Source of the DNA: CAIZGX01 sp044239865
GTDB lineage: Bacteria; Bacteroidota; Bacteroidia; Flavobacteriales_D; Sanyastnellaceae
Direction: 5' to 3'
Assembly: GCA_044239865.1 (NCBI GenBank)
Contig: JBIIAO010000010.1
Span: 1 to 13,124, forward strand
DNA: 13,124 nt
Shown here one piece after another: positions 7,313 to 13,124 of the stretch (the stretch's first letter is position 1; each line of letters starts with the position of its first letter). The translations under genes and the position numbers were made by a program. The notes under the pieces were generated by a model. That model was not told where the DNA came from, ran no database searches, and worked only from the letters and a program-made list of their open reading frames with translations.

Positions 7313-7843
7313 TTATTCTTCCTCGTCGGAAGGATCAAATTCATCGGTATCAAAATCTTTCAAGTCTTTCCAGATGCTGTCTGCGTTTTCTTCTACTCGG
7401 TATGTATTCAAGGCTCCTAAAACAACTGGGTTACAGTCGGCTTCTTTGTTATGTATTCTTCTTGAAGGAAGAGATAACAATGCCATTTCAAACATACGTC
7501 GTTTAATATCCAATTGGTATTCACTTGGTCCAAGTGTCCAAACATCGTCTTCGTCGGTGTTTGTCTTGTCTCCAAATTTCACTAAAAGGTGATCAACGTT
7601 TTCAACGTGAATCCAAGTGTCTTCGGCACATCTGTCGCAGGGCAACAAGACTTCTCCTTCAACCTGCAAATCGAGGATAAGCATGTTTTGTTTTTTGTCT
7701 AAAGTGCCTGTGACATTCAGTTTTGATTCTTGAATTTCACTGTCGGGAAAGTCTGCAAAGAACGTTTTATCCAGTTGGAATTCTAACTCATGCGTTCCAA
7801 TTTTCCAGCCTGAAAAGTTCAGGATATAAAGTGAATCTTGCAT
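7313..7843 (-). CDS. yceD: YceD/DUF177 family protein, rRNA-linked
   Basis: This 176-residue protein belongs to the DUF177 (YceD) family, found next to rpmF in most bacteria; plant members are needed for 23S rRNA accumulation, and the bacterial role is thought to be in large-subunit assembly. The hallmark is GEVLLPCDRC, with Cys69 and Cys72 forming C-x-x-C after a beta-rich first half. The second half contains MFEMALLSLPSRRIH, where the family has a conserved ELSLP-type motif. The C-terminus is acidic (DTDEFDPSDEEE), also typical. The ATG at 7843 is 16 nt downstream of the predicted transcription start, giving a very short leader. It is the first gene of the minus-strand cluster yceD-rpmF-fabH-efp-pgk and is divergent from accB. 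The family call is secure; the symbol follows the E. coli name. Confidence 0.92.
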   Translation of the reverse strand: MQDSLYILNFSGWKIGTHELEFQLDKTFFADFPDSEIQESKLNVTGTLDKKQNMLILDLQVEGEVLLPCDRCAEDTWIHVENVDHLLVKFGDKTNTDEDDVWTLGPSEYQLDIKRRMFEMALLSLPSRRIHNKEADCNPVVLGALNTYRVEENADSIWKDLKDFDTDEFDPSDEEE

Positions 7844-7865
7844 AGATAGATTTTCAAAAGGAGGG

Positions 7866-7895
7866 CAAAGATACGTTTCTTTTTTGGAAAAACAA
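7866..7895 (-). promoter_or_regulatory. Bacteroidota-type promoter for yceD-rpmF
   Basis: On the minus strand TTG (7893-7895) is followed after 19 nt by TATCTTTG (7866-7873), an excellent match to the phylum consensus. Transcription would begin near 7859, about 16 nt before the yceD start codon. The promoter lies directly next to the left end of the large hairpin array, which starts at 7903. Confidence 0.8.
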
Positions 7896-7981
7896 GATTT
7901 TTACACACTTTGTGTGATGACCTTCTGCGAAGGATGACACATTTCATGTGATGACGGCGCAGCCGATGACGGACTTCGTCC

Positions 7982-8006
7982 GATGACCGCTTCGCGGAGC
8001 GTCATC
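7982..8006. repeat. Switch element of the first large array
   Basis: GATGAC and GTCATC flank a 13-nt core (CGCTTCGCGGAGC, 7988-8000). The ends can form an 8-bp stem with one bulged base and loop TTCGCGGA. It marks the point where linker orientation reverses. Its 25 nt recur exactly, as reverse complement, at 10376-10400. Confidence 0.85.
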
Positions 8007-8364
8007 CACGAAGTGGTCATCCGGAACGGTCATCCACGAAGTGTCATCCACGAAGTGGTCATCCGAAACGGTCATCACGAAGTGTCATCCACGAAGTGGT
8101 CATCCGGAACGGTCATCACGAAGTGGTCATCCGGAACGGTCATCACGAAGTGTCATCCACGAAGTGGTCATCCGGAACGGTCATCACGAAGTGTCATCCA
8201 CGAAGTGGTCATCCGGAACGGTCATCCACGAAGTGGTCATCACGAAGTGTCATCCACGAAGTGGTCATCCGGAACGGTCATCACGAAGTGTCATCCACGA
8301 AGTGGTCATCCGGAACGGTCATCACGAAGTGTCATCCACGAAGTGGTCATCCGAAACGGTCATC

Positions 8365-8382
8365 AAAAAAACTCGTTTTTTT
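8365..8382. terminator. A7C-TC-GT7 inverted repeat, terminator-like
   Basis: Seven A and a C are mirrored by a G and seven T with a TC loop. It occupies the hairpin slot of the last array unit (between GTCATC at 8359 and GTCGAT at 8383) and lies 12 nt before the accB -7 element. An A-stem with T-run could end transcription arriving from either side and so insulate the accB promoter; the stem is weak because it is almost only A-T. Confidence 0.4.
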
Positions 8383-8394
8383 GTCGATTTAACA

Positions 8395-8402
8395 TATATT
8401 TG
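8395..8402 (+). promoter_or_regulatory. Promoter (-7 element) for accB-accC
   Basis: TATATTTG is a perfect TAnnTTTG element 32 nt before the accB ATG, so transcription probably starts near 8409. No good TTG is found 19-21 nt upstream, where the A/T inverted repeat lies, so the upstream element is weak or replaced by that AT-rich sequence. Confidence 0.6.
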
Positions 8403-8433
8403 CCCTCAATTCAAACGAAAAATTCAAAAAACG

Positions 8434-8919
8434 ATGAATATTACTCAAATTCAAGATCTAATCAAGTTCGTTGCGAAAAGTGGCGTAAGCGAGGTGGAAA
8501 TCGAGCAAAAAGATTTCAAAATCACCATTAAGACTCCTGGAAAAGGAAAACAAGAATTCGTTCAAGTTGCTTCTGCGCCAATGATGGCTGCACCTGCACC
8601 AATGGCTATGCCAGCGTCTGCGCCTGTGGTATCTGCTGCTCCGGTTGCTCCGGTTGCTGAAGCTCCTGTTGCTTCGAATCTTATTGAGATCAGAAGCCCG
8701 ATGATTGGGACGTTCTACCGCTCTGCTTCTCCAGATAAACCTGCATTCGTTGAGGTGGGTTCTGAAATTCATGTTGGAGATAAAGTTTGTATCGTTGAAG
8801 CCATGAAGCTGTTCAATGAGATTGATTCTGAAGTATCAGGTAGAATCGTGAAGATTTTGGTGAACGACATGTCGCCGATTGAATTTGATCAGCCTTTATT
8901 TTTGGTTGAACCAGCATAA
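8434..8919 (+). CDS. accB: Acetyl-CoA carboxylase biotin carrier protein
   Basis: BCCP carries the carboxylated biotin between biotin carboxylase and the carboxyltransferase of acetyl-CoA carboxylase. I start it at the ATG at 8434 (MNITQIQDLIKFVAKSG, 161 residues): this is the family's normal N-terminus, it lies 25 nt after the predicted transcription start, and the open frame upstream is repeat DNA. Residues 1-35 form the N-terminal helical region, 45-80 a flexible Ala-Pro-rich linker, and 83-161 the biotinyl domain with the turn SPMIGTFYRS and the attachment motif EAMKLFNEI, Lys125 being the biotinylated residue. The more common form is EAMKM, so Leu follows the lysine here. accC follows after 22 nt in the same operon. 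The identification is secure. Confidence 0.97.
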   Translation: MNITQIQDLIKFVAKSGVSEVEIEQKDFKITIKTPGKGKQEFVQVASAPMMAAPAPMAMPASAPVVSAAPVAPVAEAPVASNLIEIRSPMIGTFYRSASPDKPAFVEVGSEIHVGDKVCIVEAMKLFNEIDSEVSGRIVKILVNDMSPIEFDQPLFLVEPA

Positions 8920-8941
8920 TTGCACTTAAACACTACTTCTC

Positions 8942-10276
8942 ATGTTTAACAAAATATTAATTGCCAATCGCGGCGAAATTGCGCTACGAGTAATTCGTAC
9001 GTGCAAAGAAATGGGTATCAAAACGGTTGCTGTTTATTCAACTGCCGACCGCGATAGCCTTCATGTGCGCTTCGCAGATGAGGCTGTATGTATAGGACCC
9101 CCTTCAAGCAAAGAGTCCTATTTAAAGATTTCTAGCATTATTGCTGCTGCTGAAATTACCAATGCAGATGCTATTCACCCGGGATATGGTTTCCTTTCTG
9201 AAAACGCTACCTTCTCTAAGGTGTGTAAAGAAAATGGAATTAAATTCATTGGTGCCTCTCCGGAAATGATCGACTCTATGGGTGACAAGTCATCGGCTAA
9301 AAAGACGATGCGCGATGCAGGAGTTCCTACCATTCCGGGTAGCGATGGACTGATTGAAAGTCTTGAGCACGCGAAAGAATTGGCTGGTGGAATTGTTTAT
9401 CCTGTTATCTTGAAAGCTACCGCGGGTGGTGGTGGAAAAGGTATGCGTGTGGTGAACAGCGAAGACGAAATGGAAAGCGCATGGGAAATGGTGAAACGCG
9501 AAGCCGGTGCTGCCTTCGGAAACGATGGTATCTACATGGAAAAATTCGTGGTTGAACCTCGCCACATTGAAATTCAAATTGCAGGCGACCAATACGGAAA
9601 AGCTTGTCACCTTTCAGAACGCGATTGCTCTATTCAAAGAAGACATCAGAAATTAGTGGAGGAAACTCCTTCTCCATACATGACTCCAGAATTGCGCGAG
9701 CGCATGGGTGAAGCAGCAATTAAAGCTGCCCTTGCCGTTGGATACGAAGGCGTTGGAACAGTAGAGTTCTTGGTAGACAAAGACCGCAACTTCTACTTCA
9801 TGGAAATGAATACGCGTATTCAAGTAGAGCATACCATTACTGAAGAAGTTATAGACTACGACTTGGTGAAGGAGCAAATTAAATTAGCTGCTGGAGAACC
9901 TATTTCTGGAAGAAATTACTATCCAACCATGCATGCCATTCAGTGTCGTATTAACGCTGAAGATCCATACAAAAACTTCATGCCTTCTCCAGGCAAAATC
10001 ACCGACTATCATTGTCCTGGCGGCCACGGTGTTCGCATAGATGCTCACGCCTATGCTGGATACGTGATTCCCCCGTTCTACGATTCGATGATTTCGAAAT
10101 TGATTACCGTTGCTCAAACACGTGAAGAAGCCATTGCGAAAATGCAACGCGCTTTAGACGAGTATATCATTGAAGGAATTAAGACCACGATTCCTTTCCA
10201 CCAAAAACTCATGAAAGACGAGAAGTTCCGTTCAGGGGATTTCACGACGAAGTTTTTGGAAGATTGGACGATGTAA
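8942..10276 (+). CDS. accC: Biotin carboxylase subunit of acetyl-CoA carboxylase
   Basis: This ATP-grasp enzyme carboxylates biotin on AccB with bicarbonate, the first half of malonyl-CoA synthesis. Its 444 residues match the family. From known family numbering I can place Lys116 (GDKSSAK), Lys159, the loop AGGGGKGMRV (161-170), His209 (PRHIEIQ), the catalytic ERDCSIQRRHQKLVEE with Lys238, Glu276, Glu288 and EMNTRIQVEH with Arg292 and Glu296. The usual VEHPVTE reads VEHTITE here, so proline 298 is replaced by threonine next to the active site; the effect is unknown. It is the second gene of accB-accC. Its stop codon at 10274-10276 is followed directly by the second large hairpin array, which runs to the stop codon of convergent lepA. 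The identification is secure. Confidence 0.97.
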   Translation: MFNKILIANRGEIALRVIRTCKEMGIKTVAVYSTADRDSLHVRFADEAVCIGPPSSKESYLKISSIIAAAEITNADAIHPGYGFLSENATFSKVCKENGIKFIGASPEMIDSMGDKSSAKKTMRDAGVPTIPGSDGLIESLEHAKELAGGIVYPVILKATAGGGGKGMRVVNSEDEMESAWEMVKREAGAAFGNDGIYMEKFVVEPRHIEIQIAGDQYGKACHLSERDCSIQRRHQKLVEETPSPYMTPELRERMGEAAIKAALAVGYEGVGTVEFLVDKDRNFYFMEMNTRIQVEHTITEEVIDYDLVKEQIKLAAGEPISGRNYYPTMHAIQCRINAEDPYKNFMPSPGKITDYHCPGGHGVRIDAHAYAGYVIPPFYDSMISKLITVAQTREEAIAKMQRALDEYIIEGIKTTIPFHQKLMKDEKFRSGDFTTKFLEDWTM

Positions 10277-10598
10277 TTACCAGCGGAGCTGGATGACACA
10301 ACAAGTTGTGATGACCTTCTTCGAAGGATTACGGCGCTGCCGATGACACTCTTCGAGTGATGACGATTTTCAATCGATGACGCTCCGCGAAGCGGTCATC
10401 CCGGAGGGTCATCACATAAAATGTGTCATCCACGTTGTGGTAATCCGGAACGGTCATCACGCAGTGTCATCCACGAAGTGGTCATCCGGAACGGTCATCC
10501 ACGAAGTGGTCATCCGGAACGGTCATCCGGAACGGTCATCCACGAAGTGGTCATCCGCAAAGCGGTCATCGCGCAGCGTCATCCACGAAGTGGTTTAG
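10275..10598. repeat. Second two-armed GATGAC/GTCATC hairpin array, stop to stop
   Basis: It occupies the whole 318-nt spacer between convergent accC and lepA. Left arm: a decayed linker AATTAC overlapping the accC stop, then hairpins CAGC-GGA-GCTG, ACAAC-AA-GTTGT, CTTC-TTC-GAAG, GGC-GCT-GCC, ACTC-TTC-GAGT and GATT-TTC-AATC. Their linkers are GATGAC at 10292, 10310, 10342, 10359 and 10376, and GATTAC at 10327. The switch (10376-10400) follows. The right arm has 14 units: CC-GGA-GG, ACAT-AAA-ATGT, CAC-GTT-GTG, CG-GAA-CG, AC-GCA-GT, five-fold mixtures of CAC-GAA-GTG and CG-GAA-CG, CGC-AAA-GCG and GC-GCA-GC. Its linkers are GTCATC except GTAATC at 10440. The last linker is GTTTAG (10593), overlapping the lepA stop codon. 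No other gene or U-tract terminator is present. Confidence 0.92.
10376..10400. repeat. Switch element of the second large array
   Basis: This 25-nt segment (linker, 13-nt core GCTCCGCGAAGCG, linker) is the exact reverse complement of 7982-8006. Linkers are GATGAC to its left and GTCATC to its right, as in the first array. The two ends can pair to form a strong stem. Confidence 0.85.
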
Positions 10599-12385
10599 CT
10601 ATTGAGCTTAAGCACCGCCAAAAACGCTGCTTGTGGAACTTCTACAGAACCAACTTGACGCATGCGTTTCTTTCCTTCCTTTTGCTTTTCAAGAAGCTTG
10701 CGCTTACGCGAGATATCACCGCCGTAACACTTTGCAGTAACGTCTTTACGCAAGGCGTTAATGGTTTCGCGAGCAATGATTTTCGCGCCAATGGCAGCTT
10801 GAAGTGCTATTAAGAATTGTTGTCTTGGGATAAGTTCACGCAATTTCATGCAAATTTTCTTACCCAATTCGTAAGCGTGGTCTTTGTGAATAAGAGCACT
10901 TAGAGCATCTACTTGATCTCCGTTTAAGAGTATATCTAATTTCACTAACTCACTGCGCTGATAACCAATTCTGAAATAATCGAAGGATGCATATCCTTTC
11001 GAAATGGTCTTTAAACGGTCATAGAAATCGAAAACGATTTCTGCCAATGGCATTTCAAAAGTTAACTCAATGCGGTCTGTTGTTAGATACAACTGATTGG
11101 TAAGCATGCCGCGTTTTTCAATGCACAAGGTCATGATTGCACCAATGAATTCAGTTTTGGTGATGATTTGAGCCTTAATGAATGGCTCTTCAACGTGAGC
11201 AATTAAGTTCTGCTCTGGAAGTTCAGACGGATTGTTAATCTCTAACTTTTCGCCTTTCGTGGTGTAGCAGAAATAACTAACGTTTGGTACTGTTGTAATA
11301 ACAGTCATGTTGAACTCACGCTCCAAACGCTCTTGAATAATCTCCATGTGCAACATTCCTAAGAATCCGCAACGGAAACCGAATCCAAGTGCCGCAGAAC
11401 TTTCGGGTTCGAACACCAAAGACGCATCGTTCAACTGTAACTTCTCCATACTCGCACGAAGCTCTTCGTACTCGTCTGTATCTACCGGATAAATTCCAGC
11501 GAATACCATGGGCTTAACATCTTCAAAACCTTGAAGAGCTTCAGGAGAAGGGTTAGCAAGGGTTGTAATGGTATCTCCGACTTTTACTTCGGTGGCAGTT
11601 TTAATTCCAGAAATAATATATCCAACATCGCCAGCAGCAACGAAGTCACGCGGCTTCAAATCCATACCCAATACACCCACTTCATCGGCAAAATATTCTT
11701 TGCCTGTGCTCATGAACTTCACCTTGTCTCCTTTGCGAAGAACTCCGTTCTTAATTCGGAAGTAAGCAATAATTCCACGGAATGAATTGAATACCGAGTC
11801 GAACACCATGGCTTGCAATGGAGCGTCAACGGTTCCAACCGGACCAGGAATACGCGCGCAAATGGCATCTAAAATTTCGGCAACGCCCTCGCCTGTTTTT
11901 CCGCTTGCGGCTAAAATTTCATCACGCTCACAGCCGATTAAATCAACAATTTGATCTTTCACCAACTCGGGGTCGGCGTTCGGAAGATCTATTTTATTCA
12001 GAATTGGAATAATAGTTAAATCATTTTCCAATGCCAAGTACAAGTTAGAAATGGTCTGTGCTTGAATTCCTTGGGAAGCGTCAACAATAAGAATAGCGCC
12101 TTCGCAAGAAGCAATGGCCCGAGAAACCTCGTAAGAAAAATCTACGTGACCGGGAGTGTCGATCAAATTCAACACGAATTGTTCGTTGCCAATTTTGTGC
12201 AACATTTGAATCGCGTGCGCCTTAATGGTAATTCCTTTCTCACGCTCAAGATCCATATCGTCTAGCGCTTGCGCTACCATCTTACGATCTTCAATGGTCT
12301 TGGTAATTTGCAACATTCTATCTGCTAGGGTCGATTTCCCGTGATCAATGTGCGCAATGATGCAAAAATTTCGAATATTTTTCAT
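10595..12385 (-). CDS. lepA: Elongation factor 4 (LepA), ribosomal GTPase
   Basis: EF4 is a translational GTPase that acts on stalled or assembling ribosomes. I chose the ATG at 12385 (MKNIRNFCIIAHIDHGKS, 596 residues). The upstream ATG at 12469 would add 28 residues unlike the family and would place the promoter inside the gene. The G domain shows AHIDHGKSTLADRML (G1), the switch-I region EREKGITIKAH, DTPGHVDFSYEV (G3) and NKIDLPNADP (G4). GFRCGFLGMLHMEIIQERLERE opens the domain III region and CYGGDISRKRKLLEKQKEGKKRM is the EF4-specific C-terminal domain, ending in PQAAFLAVLKLNS. It converges on accC across the hairpin array, whose last linker overlaps its stop codon. Its promoter lies at 12403-12434 and is divergent from the M43 protease gene. 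The identification is secure. Confidence 0.97.
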   Translation of the reverse strand: MKNIRNFCIIAHIDHGKSTLADRMLQITKTIEDRKMVAQALDDMDLEREKGITIKAHAIQMLHKIGNEQFVLNLIDTPGHVDFSYEVSRAIASCEGAILIVDASQGIQAQTISNLYLALENDLTIIPILNKIDLPNADPELVKDQIVDLIGCERDEILAASGKTGEGVAEILDAICARIPGPVGTVDAPLQAMVFDSVFNSFRGIIAYFRIKNGVLRKGDKVKFMSTGKEYFADEVGVLGMDLKPRDFVAAGDVGYIISGIKTATEVKVGDTITTLANPSPEALQGFEDVKPMVFAGIYPVDTDEYEELRASMEKLQLNDASLVFEPESSAALGFGFRCGFLGMLHMEIIQERLEREFNMTVITTVPNVSYFCYTTKGEKLEINNPSELPEQNLIAHVEEPFIKAQIITKTEFIGAIMTLCIEKRGMLTNQLYLTTDRIELTFEMPLAEIVFDFYDRLKTISKGYASFDYFRIGYQRSELVKLDILLNGDQVDALSALIHKDHAYELGKKICMKLRELIPRQQFLIALQAAIGAKIIARETINALRKDVTAKCYGGDISRKRKLLEKQKEGKKRMRQVGSVEVPQAAFLAVLKLNS

Positions 12386-12402
12386 GTTCTTTCTAAGACC
12401 TA

Positions 12403-12434
12403 CAAAGTTACATCGAAAGCTAGGTATAAAACAA
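12403..12434 (-). promoter_or_regulatory. Bacteroidota-type promoter for lepA
   Basis: On the minus strand TTG (12432-12434) is followed after 21 nt by TAACTTTG (12403-12410). Transcription would start near 12396, about 11 nt before the chosen lepA start codon, giving a nearly leaderless mRNA. This also argues against the upstream in-frame start. Confidence 0.65.
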
Positions 12435-12482
12435 TGAAAAGAAAATACTCCGAAAACAAAACTGTTCAAGGGAACATTCTAT

Positions 12483-12490
12483 TATTTTTG
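12483..12490 (+). promoter_or_regulatory. Possible -7 element for the M43 protease gene
   Basis: TATTTTTG fits TAnnTTTG and ends 6 nt before the ATG at 12497, so the mRNA would start at or very near the start codon. No TTG lies at the right distance upstream (the nearest is CTG at 12462), so the call is weak; the true promoter may lie elsewhere in the 111-nt divergent spacer. Confidence 0.35.
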
Positions 12491-12496
12491 TTACCC

Positions 12497-13124
12497 ATGA
12501 AAATTTTGAAATCCCTTTTAGTGGTTGCTCTTGGAATTGCAAGCACAGGAATATTTGCTCAGGAAGAGCACTTGTATTGTGGCGAGCGCGAAAATCGCGT
12601 GCGCATGTTCGGCATGTATCCTGAAGCCGAAGGAATCGCCCGTCGTGCAGGAGAAGCCCTTGAAACTTACACCGAAAATTTCGTTGATAATGCGCCAGAG
12701 CGCGGGTCACAAACCATTTATACCATTCCTGTTGTATTTCATGTCATTCATAACAATGGAACAGAGAATATATCAGAGGAGCAGATTTTAAACGGTCTTT
12801 CTATTTTAAATCGCGACTTCGCCATGTTGAACTCCGATATTAGCCTAGTTGTAACCGCATTTGAAAACATAACTGCCGATATAGGTATTGAATTCGTGTT
12901 GGCAACCAAAGACCCAAATGGCAATTGCACACGAGGAATAAATAGAATTGTTTCACCACTTACCTCTGATGGTGGACAAGACATGAAGGATCTCATCATT
13001 TGGCCGCGAAATAAATATTTAAATATTTGGATTTGCCTAGATGCTGCTGGGGCTGCTGGTTATACCAATTTACCAGGTGACGTTGCTGGATTTTGGGGAG
13101 CTGGTACAGATGGTATAGTGGTGC
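12497..13124 (+). CDS. Secreted M43-type (pappalysin/cytophagalysin-like) metalloprotease, N-terminal part
   Basis: The open frame has 209 codons and runs off the window. A signal peptide is clear: MKILKSLLVVALGIASTG, then IFAQ with probable cleavage before EEHLYC. After a short propeptide (about 23-75) the M43 domain begins: IYTIPVVFHVIHNNG, then SEEQILNGLSILNRDFAMLN, IGIEFVLATKDPNGNCTRGINRI, and the stretch LIIWPRNKYLNIWICLDAAG-AGYTNLPG. These are typical of Bacteroidota M43 peptidases. The zinc-binding HExxHxxGxxH motif would come soon after the last visible residues (TDGIVV) and is outside the window, so activity cannot be confirmed. Such proteins usually end in a T9SS sorting domain; this cannot be seen here. 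It is divergent from lepA, with 111 nt between the start codons. Confidence 0.85.
   Translation, partial: MKILKSLLVVALGIASTGIFAQEEHLYCGERENRVRMFGMYPEAEGIARRAGEALETYTENFVDNAPERGSQTIYTIPVVFHVIHNNGTENISEEQILNGLSILNRDFAMLNSDISLVVTAFENITADIGIEFVLATKDPNGNCTRGINRIVSPLTSDGGQDMKDLIIWPRNKYLNIWICLDAAGAAGYTNLPGDVAGFWGAGTDGIVV

Larger units (their letters stand above)
7903..8388. repeat. Large two-armed GATGAC/GTCATC hairpin array
   Basis: It fills most of the 590-nt spacer between the divergent yceD and accB. The left arm has linkers GATGAC at 7916, 7933, 7950, 7965 and 7982, separating hairpins ACACA-CTT-TGTGT, CTTC-TGC-GAAG, ACAT-TTC-ATGT, GGC-GCA-GCC and GGAC-TTC-GTCC. A switch element follows (7982-8006). 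The right arm has 26 units of GTCATC plus CAC-GAA-GTG, CG-GAA-CG or AC-GAA-GT (CG-AAA-CG at 8058 and 8346), with every linker perfect from 8001 to 8364. The last segment is an A7C/GT7 hairpin ending in the decayed linker GTCGAT (8383-8388). Unit lengths are 13-15 nt, so no single reading frame is kept. Long open frames through it read as SSTKWSSGTVI-like repeats in several frames and are not genes. Confidence 0.92.

Noticed and set aside
7903..8388. CRISPR array
   Set aside because: The constant element is only 6 nt, and the segments between are short palindromes of 7-13 nt, not unique spacers of 25-40 nt. There is no leader and no cas gene.
7983..8919. Long open frames through the first hairpin array (several frames, repeats such as SSTKWSSGTVI)
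   Set aside because: The repeat contains no stop codons in several frames at once, unit lengths of 13-15 nt change frame constantly, and the true AccB start at 8434 has the family N-terminus. These are artefacts of the repeat.
7903..10598. Insertion sequence or classical MITE
   Set aside because: There is no transposase, no pair of terminal inverted repeats bounding a unit and no target-site duplication that I can see; the arrays are built from many small units.
10377..10813. Open frames through the second array running into lepA on the opposite strand
   Set aside because: The same repeat artefact, extended into the antisense of lepA.
12386..12469. 28-residue N-terminal extension of LepA
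   Set aside because: EF4 proteins start at MKNIRNF-like sequence, and a good promoter (12403-12434) lies inside the extension.

Overview
The window looks like a Bacteroidota chromosome, most likely Flavobacteriales and perhaps close to Fluviicola/Crocinitomicaceae. The reasons are several promoters of the Bacteroidota type (TTG, 19-21 nt, then TAnnTTTG), large secreted proteins built from GEVED, Ig-like and Fn3 domains, an M43-type metalloprotease, and the lack of clear Shine-Dalgarno sequences. The genus is inference.

Layout. On the minus strand, 1-3800 holds two secreted proteins: one cut by the window edge and one 1138-residue multidomain protein without a recognisable C-terminal sorting domain. 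From 7843 down to 4009, also on the minus strand, lies a housekeeping cluster: yceD/DUF177, rpmF (bL32), fabH, efp and pgk. On the plus strand, 8434-10276 carries accB-accC, the biotin carrier and biotin carboxylase of acetyl-CoA carboxylase. lepA (EF4, minus strand, 10595-12385) converges on accC. A partial secreted M43 metalloprotease starts at 12497 on the plus strand, divergent from lepA. AccB/AccC make malonyl-CoA, FabH uses malonyl-ACP to start fatty acid synthesis, and YceD, bL32, EF-P and EF4 all serve ribosome assembly or translation.

The unusual content is between the genes. Most larger spacers in 5800-10600 are filled with tandem arrays of tiny hairpins. In each array a short constant linker separates hairpins whose stems differ from unit to unit yet stay self-complementary. 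Three linker families are visible: GTCATC/GATGAC (about 7903-8388, 10275-10598 and a short copy at 5807-5872), AAGAT/ATCTT (6874-6991) and TTCTA (7044-7113). In all three the favoured loop, read on the appropriate strand, is the trinucleotide GNA (GAA, GCA, GTA, GGA), the loop type known for very stable DNA mini-hairpins.

The two large GTCATC arrays are each two-armed. GATGAC linkers run up to a central 25-nt switch element, and GTCATC linkers follow it, so linkers of the two arms can pair. The switch of one array is the exact reverse complement of the other. In the 10.3 kb array the only interior left-arm linker variant (GATTAC) and the only interior right-arm variant (GTAATC) are complementary and occupy the same rank, fourth from the switch. 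Three arrays run flush into, or overlap, the stop codon of the adjacent gene. I do not know a named element of this design; it is my main candidate for an undescribed system. Its function (DNA cruciform, RNA 3' end structure, or substrate of a REP-type transposase) cannot be decided from this window.
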